NCBI RefSeq assembly: GCF_019249725.2
Contig: NZ_CP137559.1
Coordinates: forward strand, 353,501-417,500
Source: Segatella hominis
GTDB taxonomy: Bacteria; Bacteroidota; Bacteroidia; Bacteroidales; Bacteroidaceae
Direction: 5' to 3'
Length of the DNA: 64,000 nucleotides
The first letter of the stretch is position 1. The number at the start of each line of letters is the position of its first letter. The notes below the pieces were generated by a model. The model saw nothing but the letters and a program-made list of their open reading frames with translations. It was not told the DNA's origin and ran no database searches. This document shows, piece by piece, positions 42,006 through 52,336 of this stretch. A program made the translations under genes and the position numbers.

Positions 42006-43949
42006 TTAGTCTGCATAACCATAAGAGTTGTGGATCTTGCCGTTGGTTGCAGAGATGGTTGTTGAAGCGATTGGCATGAGGTAGCGGTTCTTCACTGCTA
42101 CGTCTTCGCCAACCAGACCGCTGCTGATAGATGGCAGGTTTACGTCAACCTGTGTATCGTTACCTGTATCCAGCTTAGCTGCACCGAATGAATCGATGCT
42201 GTCATCGTAGTCAGCAGATGTCTTTCCGTCAGGAATACCATACCATGTTACGCTAGAGAAGTCAATCTTAGTCTTGTTCTTATCCAGGTAGTTGAAGTAG
42301 ATAGTCTTCTGGTAAGTACCGTCTGCAAGCTCAGCCAGGTAAGTCTGCTTGAACTCAATGATCTTCTCTGCGAGGAGGTTCCAACGGATCAGGTCGTACT
42401 TGCGGATACCTTCACCGGCAAACTCCCACATGTTCTCCTGAACGAGAGCATTGAAGAATGCGTCCTTGTCTGAAGCGATGTTGTTGACGTAAGCCTTGGC
42501 ATCGTTCTTGTCATCCTTGTTGAAGGCACGTGTGTGAACTGCTTCCAGAGCCTGGCGGGCTGTCATACCGTTTGCAGAACCTTCATAGTTGGCATCTGGA
42601 TTGCCAGCCAACTCGTTCATGCACTCAGCATAGTAGAGCAATACCTGAGCATAGCGCATCTTCACAGGGTTGATACCTGTGGTATGCTTAGCTGTAGCCT
42701 TCAGGTTGTTCTGCAACCAGGTGTTGTTCATCTTGCGGGCATCCCACTTTCCTACATACATACCGAAAGGAGCATTCTTAATCATGCTCTCTATGGTGTT
42801 GCTGCCATCCTGCTTGATTTCGAAGTTAGCGCAAGTGATGTCACGGCGTGTATCCTTCTTGTCGTAAGAATAGAGCAGAGGAGCTGTAACCTTCATCTTA
42901 CCAGATGAGTTGCCATAGCCATATTCTGTTGTGACACCATTCAGACGAACTCCCACTGTGTAACCCAGCTCACCTGTAACGTTCTCACCGAAAGGAATCT
43001 CGAAGAGGTTCTCGTGGTAAGTCTTGTCGAGAGAGAGCTGGTTGATCAGGTACCACTCGTTCTCGAAAGATGGGTTGAGGTTATGAGTATTGTCATTGAT
43101 GATAGCTGACCAATGCTTCAGGGCACGCTCGTAGAGAGCCTTGCGGTCTGCTGCACCTGGGCGCTGTGTTGGATAGGTAGCATCGCTGTAAGATGCAGTC
43201 TCATATCCATCCTTTGATTTCTCACGAATTGCGTAGCCGGCACGAGTCATGGCAATCTGTGCCAGGAGGGCGTGAGCATAACCCTTGGTTGTGCGCTCTG
43301 TGGTATAGCCTGATACCTGGTCTGCCCATGGCAGGTATTCGATAGCCTCATCCAGGTCGTTCATCAGGGAATCCATGATCACGTCGCGGTCGGTCTTCTC
43401 CAGGTAAGCGTTGCTCAAGTCAGACTTTGATGCTTCTCTCTTGAAAGGAATATCACCAAAGATACGAACCAGGTCAAAGTAAACCATGGCACGGATGGTA
43501 AGCGCTTCGCCGAGGCTGCGCTCCATAGACTTCTGGTTAGCACCGCCGGCTGTGAGTGTAGCGCTGCTGCGGATACCCTCGATAATCTGGTTGGCATCCT
43601 CGATGATACCATACTCAGCATCCCATACACCGCTGATCTTGCTCCATCCCGGGTCCATGTTATAGTTCATGTTTCCACGCTCATTTGAGGTATTGGTTGC
43701 GTTGCTTCCAAGACCATCAACTAATTCGCAGTCGCTGTTCAGGTTCCATACGATAGACAAGTCCTGTGCGTAGGTACGGTCCTGTCCCATGCCACCATAG
43801 AGCTTATTGACGCGAAGATTGGTATAATAAGGTGAGGCGTAGGTATTCTCTGCAGTCATCTCTGATGGAGAAGTCTGATCCAGGAAGTCGGAGCATGAAG
43901 ACAATCCTAATACGCCTACCAATGCAAATGCATATAATATCTTGTTCAT
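42006..43949 (-). CDS. SusD/RagB-family surface glycan-binding lipoprotein
   Basis: 647 residues. Lipobox VGVLGLSSC then SDFLDQTSPSEMT, the standard opening. The helical core includes SLGEALTIRAMVYFDLVRIF and TTKGYAHALLAQIAMTRAGY, and the C-terminal region has MRYAQVLLYYAECMNELAG and VQENMWEFAGEGIRKYDLIR. It forms a lid over the SusC barrel encoded 18 nt upstream. Ligand inferred to be a pectic oligosaccharide from its operon's operator. Confidence 0.95.
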   Translation of the reverse strand: MNKILYAFALVGVLGLSSCSDFLDQTSPSEMTAENTYASPYYTNLRVNKLYGGMGQDRTYAQDLSIVWNLNSDCELVDGLGSNATNTSNERGNMNYNMDPGWSKISGVWDAEYGIIEDANQIIEGIRSSATLTAGGANQKSMERSLGEALTIRAMVYFDLVRIFGDIPFKREASKSDLSNAYLEKTDRDVIMDSLMNDLDEAIEYLPWADQVSGYTTERTTKGYAHALLAQIAMTRAGYAIREKSKDGYETASYSDATYPTQRPGAADRKALYERALKHWSAIINDNTHNLNPSFENEWYLINQLSLDKTYHENLFEIPFGENVTGELGYTVGVRLNGVTTEYGYGNSSGKMKVTAPLLYSYDKKDTRRDITCANFEIKQDGSNTIESMIKNAPFGMYVGKWDARKMNNTWLQNNLKATAKHTTGINPVKMRYAQVLLYYAECMNELAGNPDANYEGSANGMTARQALEAVHTRAFNKDDKNDAKAYVNNIASDKDAFFNALVQENMWEFAGEGIRKYDLIRWNLLAEKIIEFKQTYLAELADGTYQKTIYFNYLDKNKTKIDFSSVTWYGIPDGKTSADYDDSIDSFGAAKLDTGNDTQVDVNLPSISSGLVGEDVAVKNRYLMPIASTTISATNGKIHNSYGYAD

Positions 43950-43967
43950 TGTTATTATCTTATAAAG

Positions 43968-46900
43968 TTAGAATGTAACGTTAATACCACCTACGAAGGT
44001 GCGGCTCTTTGGATAAGCTGCATAGTCGATACCTGGGGTCATTGGGTTCTTCTTAGAACTTGTATCCACCTCAGGATCGTAGCCTGTGTAGTTGGTGAAG
44101 CAAAGCAGGTTGTAACCTGTGAAGTAGATGCGTACGTTCTGCAAGTAGCACTTGTTTACCCACTTCTTTGGCAAGGTGTAACCCACTGTTACGTTCTGCA
44201 GACGCAGGAATGATGCATCCTCTACAGCATAGCTGATGAGCTGCATGTTTGATACGCCTGCTGGATTGTAGATATTAGCGTTGGCGTTAATCTCATTCAA
44301 GCGGTTCATTACATTCTCTACACCACCATACTCTGCAATGAGGCTAGCTGATGGGCGACCGATGTTGTTACCGTTGGCTGGGTCAATCCAGGTATAGCGG
44401 TTGCCTACGCTGAAGTCATCTACCAGGTTGTAGTTCTTGGCTGAACCTGCATAGAATGCGTTGGCAAGCTTGGTACCGTTTACCAGCTTGTTGCCCAATG
44501 AGTAGTTGAAGAACAGGTTGAAGTCGAGGTTACCAACGTGACCGTCGAAACCGAAACCACCAGTTGTGGTTGGTACGGTGTTACCCAGACGCTGCTTCAC
44601 TGCATCACCATTCTCGTCAACTTCTACCTTGGCTACGCCTGGATAGAGGTTACCGCCGAAGAGCTTGTAGCTGTTGTCCTTTACGCCTTCAGCCAGTGCC
44701 CAGGTGCCGTTTTCTTTCAATACCAAATCACCCTTGCCTGTTGCTGCATCATATACGGTGTAGAAACCATTGCTCTTGTAACCCCAAAGCTCACCGAGGC
44801 GACCCCCTTGCTCTACGCGGAAGTCTTCATATTTGGAGATGGTAGAACCACTCCAGTTAGAGCTCTGCCATGGGTTCTCCATGTTCAACTCATCAATCTT
44901 ATTCTTGTTGTAAGATACGTTGAAGTTGAAGTTCAAACCGAAGTTCTTCTTGTCTACGATTACTGCATTGAGTGCCAACTCAATACCCTTGTTAGAGGTC
45001 TTACCGAAGTTCTGGAACTGGTAAGAGTAACCTGTATTGGCAGGGATGATACTCTGCATCAAGAGATCCTTGGTTGTATTCCAGTAGAAGTCTAATGTAC
45101 CGCTGATGCGACCATTGAAGAAACCGTAATCGATACCGAAGTTACGGGTCACTGTGGTTTCCCACTTCAGGTCTGGATTATAGAGATATTTACCATGCTC
45201 AAGCATAGAAGCTCTGTTCTCTTCGAAGAATGGAGCCTTTGATGTGTTGTCTGCCATAGAGTAGGTGGTAGTCAACAAACCAGAGTTGATACGGTTGTTA
45301 CCTGCTGTACCGAAGCTCAGACGAGCCTTCAAGTTAGAAAGCCAGCTGGAAGCACCCTTCAGGAATTCCTCGTCAGACATACGCCAAGCCAAGGCTGCTG
45401 ATGGGAAGATACCCCAACGGTTGTCCTTGCCGAACTTGCTGGAACCATCGGCACGAACGGTGATGGTAGCCAGATACTTGTCGTTGAGTGTATAGTTGAT
45501 ACGGCCGAAGTAAGAGAGAATGTTCTCCTCAGCCTTGATATTACCCTCGTTAGGAAGTGCTGTACCTGCTGCTGTGTTAGCCAATACCTCGTTCACGTTG
45601 AATGAAGTTGGGAAGGCTACTGAAGTGCTGGTACGGGTTACGTCCTGGCTACTGCTCCATTCCTGACCTACCAATACATTGATATGGTCACGACCATGGA
45701 AGAGCTTCTTATTGTCATAAGTTAATGTATTTGCGTTACGCCAGTTCTTGTTCTCCAAACGCACGAACTGTGCCTGTGGCTGACCGTTGTAACCATACTT
45801 AGAGTTGGTAGTTGCATTAGAACCCCAAACCTGGTCGGTATTGTTATACTTCCAGCCATAGCCGAACTCAGAACGGAATGTGATATTTTTGAATGGCTTC
45901 CAGTTTAAGCCAACGTTGTAGTTTTGCTGGAAACGCTCCTGATACTTATAGGTATCGGTGATACGCTCTGTTGGGTTACGGCGTGTAGATGTGCTGTTCT
46001 CCTCATCATCGTCTGATGTGCCAGAGAGAGGCTCTACCGGGTTCCATCTTACGGTGTTGGCAACAACTGAGTTTGCTGCACTCGACTCGTTGGTATCTGC
46101 ACCACCATTCAAGCCATCCAGCTTGGTGAATGCCATACGGCCATTGAAGTCGAGAGACAACCACTTGTTCAGGTTGGCATTGATCTTGGCGTTTACATTG
46201 TTCTTGGCGTAGCCAGAACCCTGCATGATGCTCTTCTCGTCGTTGTGAGAGAAACCGATGTTGTACTTGATGTCCTTGGTACCACCGCTTACGTTCACGT
46301 TATACTGTTTCTGGTTACCTGTACGGCCGAATACCTCATCCTGATAGTCACGTCCTTCAATAGACTTCCAGATGTCGAGATCGTTGTAGTTACCATAGTC
46401 AGTGCTACCCAACTCATACTGATAGTATGCATAGTCGTATGGAGACATAGTCTTCACCAACTTAGAAACCTTCTTGTAGCCGAGAGAAGCATTGAAGTTT
46501 ACCTGAGTCTTACCCTCAGAACCGCTCTTGGTTGTAACGATGATAACACCATTAGCACCACGGGCACCATAGATGGCTGTAGAAGAAGCATCCTTCAAAA
46601 CGTCGATGCTCTGAATTTCGCTAGGAGCGATGTCGCTGATAGAGCTTACAGGGAAACCATCTACGATGTAGAGAGGAGAGTTGTCCTGTGAAAGAGAACC
46701 ACCACCACGCACGCGAATCTTCACGTCAGCATCTGGTGAACCCTCGGTGGTGGTGATGTTCACACCCGCCATCTTACCGGTCATCGCCTCGCTCACGTTA
46801 GATACAGGAATGTTGGCAATCTGCTTATCGCTGATAGAAGAAACAGAACCTGTAAGGTCCTTCTTTCTAACAGTACCATAACCGATAACGACTACGTCAT

Positions 46901-47216
46901 TCAAGCTGTTTGCTTCGTCTTCAAGTTTTACAGTAATGTTAGTTTTACCTGCAACGTTCACTTCCTTAGATTTCATACCGATGTAAGTAATCTTCAGTTT
47001 GTTACCTTTGCCTTTCAAGTTTACGGTGAAATTACCATCAATGTCGGTCACGCCACCATTACCTGCTACACCTACCTCCATGACAGATGCGCCGATAATA
47101 GGCTCGCCCGTATTGTCAGTAACAACGCCCTTAACGGTCTGCGCTGAGATGCTCGTTACACAGAACATCAATGCACCTGCTAACGCAATTTTCTTTTTGT
47201 TTGAATTACCAGACAT
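43968..47216 (-). CDS. SusC/RagA-family TonB-linked outer-membrane transporter
   Basis: 1082 residues. Signal peptide (IALAGALMFCVTSISAQ), carboxypeptidase-regulatory-like domain (VKGVVTDNTGEPIIGASVME), TonB-box/plug (LNDVVVIGYGTVRKKDLTGS, then IDVLKDASSTAIYGARGANG) and barrel ending FVGGINVTF. First gene of the three-gene unit SusC-SusD-SusE-like. The promoter bears the same operator as the first SusC, the GH28 and the pectinesterase, which ties this transporter to pectin use. Confidence 0.95.
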   Translation of the reverse strand: MSGNSNKKKIALAGALMFCVTSISAQTVKGVVTDNTGEPIIGASVMEVGVAGNGGVTDIDGNFTVNLKGKGNKLKITYIGMKSKEVNVAGKTNITVKLEDEANSLNDVVVIGYGTVRKKDLTGSVSSISDKQIANIPVSNVSEAMTGKMAGVNITTTEGSPDADVKIRVRGGGSLSQDNSPLYIVDGFPVSSISDIAPSEIQSIDVLKDASSTAIYGARGANGVIIVTTKSGSEGKTQVNFNASLGYKKVSKLVKTMSPYDYAYYQYELGSTDYGNYNDLDIWKSIEGRDYQDEVFGRTGNQKQYNVNVSGGTKDIKYNIGFSHNDEKSIMQGSGYAKNNVNAKINANLNKWLSLDFNGRMAFTKLDGLNGGADTNESSAANSVVANTVRWNPVEPLSGTSDDDEENSTSTRRNPTERITDTYKYQERFQQNYNVGLNWKPFKNITFRSEFGYGWKYNNTDQVWGSNATTNSKYGYNGQPQAQFVRLENKNWRNANTLTYDNKKLFHGRDHINVLVGQEWSSSQDVTRTSTSVAFPTSFNVNEVLANTAAGTALPNEGNIKAEENILSYFGRINYTLNDKYLATITVRADGSSKFGKDNRWGIFPSAALAWRMSDEEFLKGASSWLSNLKARLSFGTAGNNRINSGLLTTTYSMADNTSKAPFFEENRASMLEHGKYLYNPDLKWETTVTRNFGIDYGFFNGRISGTLDFYWNTTKDLLMQSIIPANTGYSYQFQNFGKTSNKGIELALNAVIVDKKNFGLNFNFNVSYNKNKIDELNMENPWQSSNWSGSTISKYEDFRVEQGGRLGELWGYKSNGFYTVYDAATGKGDLVLKENGTWALAEGVKDNSYKLFGGNLYPGVAKVEVDENGDAVKQRLGNTVPTTTGGFGFDGHVGNLDFNLFFNYSLGNKLVNGTKLANAFYAGSAKNYNLVDDFSVGNRYTWIDPANGNNIGRPSASLIAEYGGVENVMNRLNEINANANIYNPAGVSNMQLISYAVEDASFLRLQNVTVGYTLPKKWVNKCYLQNVRIYFTGYNLLCFTNYTGYDPEVDTSSKKNPMTPGIDYAAYPKSRTFVGGINVTF

Positions 47217-47260
47217 ACATTTATTTTGGTTAGATTAGTGAAATATTGTATAATTCTGTG

Positions 47261-47328
47261 CAAATATACGAATATTAGTTTATCTGACAATACATTTTAA
47301 TATAAAAAATAACGTAAACGTTTTCAAA
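47261..47328 (-). promoter_or_regulatory. SusC promoter with PurR/LacI-like palindrome
   Basis: On the minus strand: operator TTTGAAAACGTTTACGTT (47328-47311), 42 nt, -7 box TATATTTG (47268-47261), 44 nt before the ATG at 47216. Confidence 0.78.
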
Positions 47329-47376
47329 GTTCTTTCACAAAATAGCTTCTGTGTAGTGTATTCGTTAACACAAAAG

Positions 47377-47425
47377 TCCCCAACAAGAATCCATCGAACT
47401 TCTTCCGATGTCCTCTTGTTGGGGA
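47377..47425 (-). terminator. Pectinesterase gene terminator
   Basis: TCCCCAACAAGA (47377-47388) and TCTTGTTGGGGA (47414-47425) form a perfect stem, with an inner CATCG/CGATG helix (47392-47396 and 47406-47410). Confidence 0.85.
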
Positions 47426-47471
47426 TTAACTATGATTTTAGTTGCTTCAATGCAACATCTTCCAATTTAGC

Positions 47472-50400
47472 TTACTTGATGATAATCTTGCTTGTCTTCT
47501 TGCTACCGTCAGACATGGTCTTTACGACGATGTTGATGCCTTTCTGCAACTTGCTTACCTGTACACCGTCGGCAGAGTAGATCTTGGTACTCAAAACATC
47601 GGCAGAAGTTGTGATGTTCTCAATACCTGTACTGGTAGTAGCTTCTGTAGCTTCGCCAAGACCACCCATCTCGTTGGCTGCACGAACACTCCATGTAGCA
47701 GAAGCATCGTCAACGTTGTAGGTAGGCTCAACGGTGAAGTCAACCACCTTGCCGTTCTTGCATACAGCCCAAAGCAGAGCGTAGTTGCTGTTGTCCCATG
47801 TCAGGTTGTTACCAGCAATCTTCACATTAGTTGGAGCTGAAGCCTGTTCTGTGGCAGCTGTTGGATCCCAGTCATCATCACCGCCCATAACGGTTTCGAT
47901 AGTGTAGGATGCGGCTTCTTCTGCTGTAAGGACAGGACTTTCTGCTGTCTCGTTGCGACGGTTGGTATAGTTATTTCCATCCTTTGCATCGTAAGCATCA
48001 TAAACCTGCTTTCTTCCGCTCAAATCTACTACAGTGCCTGTAGCTGTGGTAGAGTTGTATTCAGCAAATCGCTTAGGATAACCACCGCTCATCTCGTTCC
48101 AACCTGCTGCTGTAGGAATCACTTCCATCTTGGTGTCGATGAAGAGAGCGATAGGAGTGCCCTTGCCCCAAGGACGACCGAGTTTGTACTTGCCGTTGAT
48201 ACCTGCGGTTGATCCGTCCTTGATGGTACAATCTTTGAAGATATAACCATACTTGGTAGGCTGTGAAGGTACGGCGAGATAGCCTGTGCCACACATCAAG
48301 AGATCTACATTATTATAATATACGTCACCCTTACCGCAGAGATAGTCGGTGTTACCACGCAGGATACCGCCCTCGAAGTAGAAGCGACCCTTCTGGTTGT
48401 TGGATACGTAGGTGTCCTGATAAGCCCAGAGGTTGACGTTCTTACAGATAGTCTTGTTACTCTTATCGTTGAGTACGATGTCACGACCCTTGCCGTCGCC
48501 CATGCTGCTATACATCTTGATGTCCTGGAAGTAAGTGTTTGTTGCACCGCTTTCCAAACTCAATACATCACCACGTCCAATTCCTTCCAATACGTTGGCG
48601 ATATTGTAGCCATTGCTGCTTTCTACTGCTGGTACGGTATTGGTAATTGAAGTAGTCTCATTGCTTTCACCGATGATAGATACATTAGGTGTATTCATAT
48701 AGGTGGTAGCACTTGGATACTGCTTGCCATCAGTACCAGTCACCATGCTGTTCGGGTTGGCAGGAATCTTATAGTCGCCCTGCTTGATGAAGATGCGGAA
48801 ACGCTTGCTGGTATCAGCACGCTTGGCTGCTGCTGCGAGAGCTTCAGTGAATGTTCCGTCTGTTGGTACGATGAAATCATACAGAGCCTTGGTCACTGCA
48901 GGCTTCTCCTTGGTGGTGAAGCTGAAGGTAATGTCGCTCTGGATAGCATTGTCTGTCAAGTCGGCTACAGAACCAGCTGCGAGAGCGAAGGTATATTCTG
49001 TAGCGTAGCTCAAACCCTTGTAGGCAAATGTGATGGTCTTGCCAGATACAGTGCCTGTCAAATTCTGGCCATTGAGGGTCGCCTTGGCGCTTTCAGTCAG
49101 TTTTACTTTCTCATCGAAGGTCAATACAATCTTACCATTGGCTGAAGCATTGGTTGCACCTGCTGCAGGTACCTGGCTCTTGAGTACAGGAGCTGTGCCG
49201 TCATCGAAGAGCTTGGCTGTTCCTGTGATATAGATCTGAGCGAGAGCGATACCGTCGTTGGTTCCTGTTGTTCCCTTGACAGATGAATTCTTGTCGGCAA
49301 TCCAGCGAACAAATACTGCAGCCTGGTTGTTGGCATCGGCTGGGAGAGTGAACTCTTCTGTAGTCCATGCCTTGGCTCCTGGCATAGCGATGGTGCCAAC
49401 CTTGGTCCATTTCTCGCCGTCAAGAGAGTACTCTACATTGTAGGTCTCGTAAGCATTATAGTTGTAGAGCATGCTGCTCTTTACCTTGATGTCAGTGAAT
49501 GCAGTGGCGTTGAACTTGGTCTGCCAGTAGGTTTCACCTAAAGCCTTTGTTGAAGTCTTGGTCCAGTTGACAGCTGCATTCTTGCCTTCGTAACCACCAG
49601 CCGTGTTGCTCTTGTCGAGCCAGCCGTATGAGTTGCTTTCTGCATCACGGAGTACGAGCTGTACTGCGTCGTTGTCTGCTGCTGCAAAGTCTGCTGTGCG
49701 ACCTTCCTTGCCTTCCTGATAGAAGTCCCATGCCACGATGTAGTCCTTAGCCGAGAATGTGGCAGTGAAAGCCTGGTCTGCATTCATGGTTGTCTTGATT
49801 TCTGCTGTTGTCTCACCATTGCTCCAGTTGTTGAAGTCGATGATGTCGTTTCCTGTTGCGGTAAGCGTTACCTCTGTACCTTCTTCATACATCTTCTTGC
49901 CATCTACCATCTCTGGGGCAGGAGAGAGAGTCACCATATAGTCCTTGGCGCCACCTTCTACGTTTACGTCGAGCGCATAGGTCTTTACCTTCTTGTAGTT
50001 GGCAGTGAGAGTCTGGTTTTCTGTTACAGTATATTTGAATTTGCTCTCAGTAGAAAGCTCTGTGCCATTCTTGTCAGTCCAGTTGACAAAATTATAACCG
50101 AATTTATCGGCTGCAGTCAGTGTTACCTCGTCGTTCTCCTGATATTCGTCAGACTTAGGATAGACGGTAACGTCTGCGATGCCTTCAGGATTGGTTACGA
50201 CAGAGAGTTTGTATTTGTTTACTGCAACGAGTGTTCCGTTGACGGTTCCTTCGATCGTAACAGGACCGAAAACAGCCTGCTTGTTAGAAGCTACACCGAT
50301 AGTAGATGTCAGATAGAAGCCATCTGTACCAGCCAAGGCTGCCTGCTGCTCTGCTGTCAGTGTGATTTCAAACTGATGGATAGCGGTGTTATCATATAGT

Positions 50401-52028
50401 TGTTTTGATGTAGCCTTGCCTTGGCGCCAAGCGGTATAGGTGCCCAGTGCTACTACTTCTCCGTTTGCCTTATGGGCACTGATAACGATTCCGTTTTCTA
50501 CATCCGTACCACAGCGGTTTACATAACCGCTCACCTTGGTTGGGGTGAAAGTAAGTCCTGCAGCAGGACGAACAAACCAGTTGATTTCTGTTTCCTTCTT
50601 TCCTGAGTCATTACCAATTTTGAGACCTTTGATACCTGATGCGGTACCATCCGCCTTGGTAATTTCGAGAATTCCTTTCAAAGATAAGTTTGCTCCATAA
50701 TCAAATGCAATGGTGCTGAAAGCATCAGTTGGAGAGGTTGTGTTGGCACTTGCATTACTGAGGTCGTTCATAGCAAATACGACGCTGGCAGCCTCATTGT
50801 TGAAAGTCTTGCCAGCAGGTTTGCTTGCAACGACAGGAAGAGTGATCTTCAAATAGCTATAGTATGAACCATCGCCAATGACGATGTTCACTGTTTCAGC
50901 ACTTGATGCAATGGTCTGGCTAATCACTTTACCTGAAGTATATTCTGCCTGACCATCAATTGTTGTCGTTGTGATGTTGCCGTATGCAGCCATTTCGATG
51001 GTTGCACCTTTGCAAGAAGGTACGGTGATGATGCCGTTTGCATTCATCTGTGCCCATTCGTCTGTACGGCCTGCATTGTTGAACTTAGCTCCGCTTGGTG
51101 TTCCGTCAAGGTCAATCTTTACATCTATGGTTTCACCATCGACAGTAGCCTGGGTTACCAAAATGCCTTTCTTTCCTTGATAGTTGATATCCTGGGCACC
51201 ATTCGTGTGACCAAAGTAATAGGTAAGGGTGGTTTCCTCTGTGCGGTCGGCAAGCGACTTGGTGTTGGCAGTGAATACTGGGGTCAGTGTAGCACTTGCG
51301 CTTGGGGCAGTGATGGTCTCTCCTGTTTTATAGGTGTTGGTGCCATCTGTCCAACCTGTCAGCGTGCTGCCAGCAACGTAAAGCGTGGTGTTCGTAGGAA
51401 GCGTATAGCTGCTTCCCACTTCTACCTTTGCGCTTGCAGGGAGTGTTCCTTCTGCAGTTGTCGTTCCTAAAGAGTAAGTGAGGGTAATGTCACTTGCCAA
51501 GTCTGCAGCGTTTACTGCCTCAACTGCCAAATAAGGAACATAGCCTCCACCTTCTATAGTCAGGGTAGTGGCTTCTGTGCCTTTGTAAACGCAAGAGGTT
51601 ACATTGGCGGTTTTGTTACCATGCCAGCAATTTCCTGCTTCTTTTACATTAATTGTTCCGATGGTGGTTCCTTGTGCGTCTTTTACAGTGGCAGTACTAC
51701 CATAGGTACAATTACCCATTGTGATTTTTACGGGACCTGTTACAGGGACTGTTGCCTTGAAGTTGGTCACTCCATGTTGATTGTCATGATACTTGCATGA
51801 AATCGCAACATTTGCATCCGTTGCATCTGCTGCAACACGAGTCGCGCTTCCGTCGGTAGCTATTGAGACTCCGAAAGACGTAGCCGACTGAGTTGACATT
51901 TCATCAGCAGTAAATAAACTGCCGCCTGCCAAGTCGAGCTTAATGTCTCGGAAATCACCAGCCTTTGTAACGACTGAAACGAGTAGGACTAAGCATAGTA
52001 GTCCGAATCTCAGTAGATTTCTTTTCAT
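47472..52028 (-). CDS. Very large multidomain CE8 pectinesterase
   Basis: 1518 residues. Signal peptide (LLCLVLLVSVVTKAG), several beta-sandwich modules over the first 630 residues, two bacterial-repeat domains at about 635-770 (VTLTAADKFGYNFVNWTDKN), a carbohydrate-binding-like module at about 780-920, an Ig-like Big_5 domain at about 930-1030 (LKSQVPAAGATNASANGKIV), then CE8 pectin methylesterase at about 1050-1360 (LWAYQDTYVSN, RGNTDYLCGKGDVYYNN, YKLGRPWGKG near 1282, with catalytic Asp residues in the first two). The tail (IYSADGVQVSKLQKGINIVV) is a type IX sorting domain. It would remove methyl groups from pectin outside the cell so that PL1 and GH28 can act. Typical CE8 domains alone are about 300 residues. 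Confidence 0.9.
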   Translation of the reverse strand: MKRNLLRFGLLCLVLLVSVVTKAGDFRDIKLDLAGGSLFTADEMSTQSATSFGVSIATDGSATRVAADATDANVAISCKYHDNQHGVTNFKATVPVTGPVKITMGNCTYGSTATVKDAQGTTIGTINVKEAGNCWHGNKTANVTSCVYKGTEATTLTIEGGGYVPYLAVEAVNAADLASDITLTYSLGTTTAEGTLPASAKVEVGSSYTLPTNTTLYVAGSTLTGWTDGTNTYKTGETITAPSASATLTPVFTANTKSLADRTEETTLTYYFGHTNGAQDINYQGKKGILVTQATVDGETIDVKIDLDGTPSGAKFNNAGRTDEWAQMNANGIITVPSCKGATIEMAAYGNITTTTIDGQAEYTSGKVISQTIASSAETVNIVIGDGSYYSYLKITLPVVASKPAGKTFNNEAASVVFAMNDLSNASANTTSPTDAFSTIAFDYGANLSLKGILEITKADGTASGIKGLKIGNDSGKKETEINWFVRPAAGLTFTPTKVSGYVNRCGTDVENGIVISAHKANGEVVALGTYTAWRQGKATSKQLYDNTAIHQFEITLTAEQQAALAGTDGFYLTSTIGVASNKQAVFGPVTIEGTVNGTLVAVNKYKLSVVTNPEGIADVTVYPKSDEYQENDEVTLTAADKFGYNFVNWTDKNGTELSTESKFKYTVTENQTLTANYKKVKTYALDVNVEGGAKDYMVTLSPAPEMVDGKKMYEEGTEVTLTATGNDIIDFNNWSNGETTAEIKTTMNADQAFTATFSAKDYIVAWDFYQEGKEGRTADFAAADNDAVQLVLRDAESNSYGWLDKSNTAGGYEGKNAAVNWTKTSTKALGETYWQTKFNATAFTDIKVKSSMLYNYNAYETYNVEYSLDGEKWTKVGTIAMPGAKAWTTEEFTLPADANNQAAVFVRWIADKNSSVKGTTGTNDGIALAQIYITGTAKLFDDGTAPVLKSQVPAAGATNASANGKIVLTFDEKVKLTESAKATLNGQNLTGTVSGKTITFAYKGLSYATEYTFALAAGSVADLTDNAIQSDITFSFTTKEKPAVTKALYDFIVPTDGTFTEALAAAAKRADTSKRFRIFIKQGDYKIPANPNSMVTGTDGKQYPSATTYMNTPNVSIIGESNETTSITNTVPAVESSNGYNIANVLEGIGRGDVLSLESGATNTYFQDIKMYSSMGDGKGRDIVLNDKSNKTICKNVNLWAYQDTYVSNNQKGRFYFEGGILRGNTDYLCGKGDVYYNNVDLLMCGTGYLAVPSQPTKYGYIFKDCTIKDGSTAGINGKYKLGRPWGKGTPIALFIDTKMEVIPTAAGWNEMSGGYPKRFAEYNSTTATGTVVDLSGRKQVYDAYDAKDGNNYTNRRNETAESPVLTAEEAASYTIETVMGGDDDWDPTAATEQASAPTNVKIAGNNLTWDNSNYALLWAVCKNGKVVDFTVEPTYNVDDASATWSVRAANEMGGLGEATEATTSTGIENITTSADVLSTKIYSADGVQVSKLQKGINIVVKTMSDGSKKTSKIIIK

Positions 52029-52147
52029 TGTTTGTTACTTTTAGGTTTAAATTTATAATGTTTTATATTTATTCTTGTATAGTTTTACTTGTTTGTTTCA
52101 AGTATGATGAATCCACTACGATTTGTTGCCTAAATAGATTCACGTGG

Positions 52148-52265
52148 CAAAAATACAACAAATATCTGTAATATGTATGTAAGATACCGGTGAAACGCAC
52201 GTAATCGTTTGCGTGAGATTTCTCTACTTTTCTGTTCTATTTTATCAGATAATGTGTTACTTTTG
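52148..52265. promoter_or_regulatory. Divergent promoters sharing one central PurR/LacI-like palindrome
   Basis: Operator CACGTAATCGTTTGCGTG (52198-52215). To its left, 42 nt away, the minus-strand -7 box TATTTTTG (52155-52148) serves the pectinesterase gene. To its right, also 42 nt away, TACTTTTG (52258-52265) serves the gene at 52337. The geometry is exactly symmetrical, so one bound regulator could serve both directions. Confidence 0.85.
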
Positions 52266-52336
52266 CAAACGAAAATAAGCTAATAACTTAAATTTTCAAA
52301 CAAATTACAGATTAATAAACTTAAAACGTAACAATT

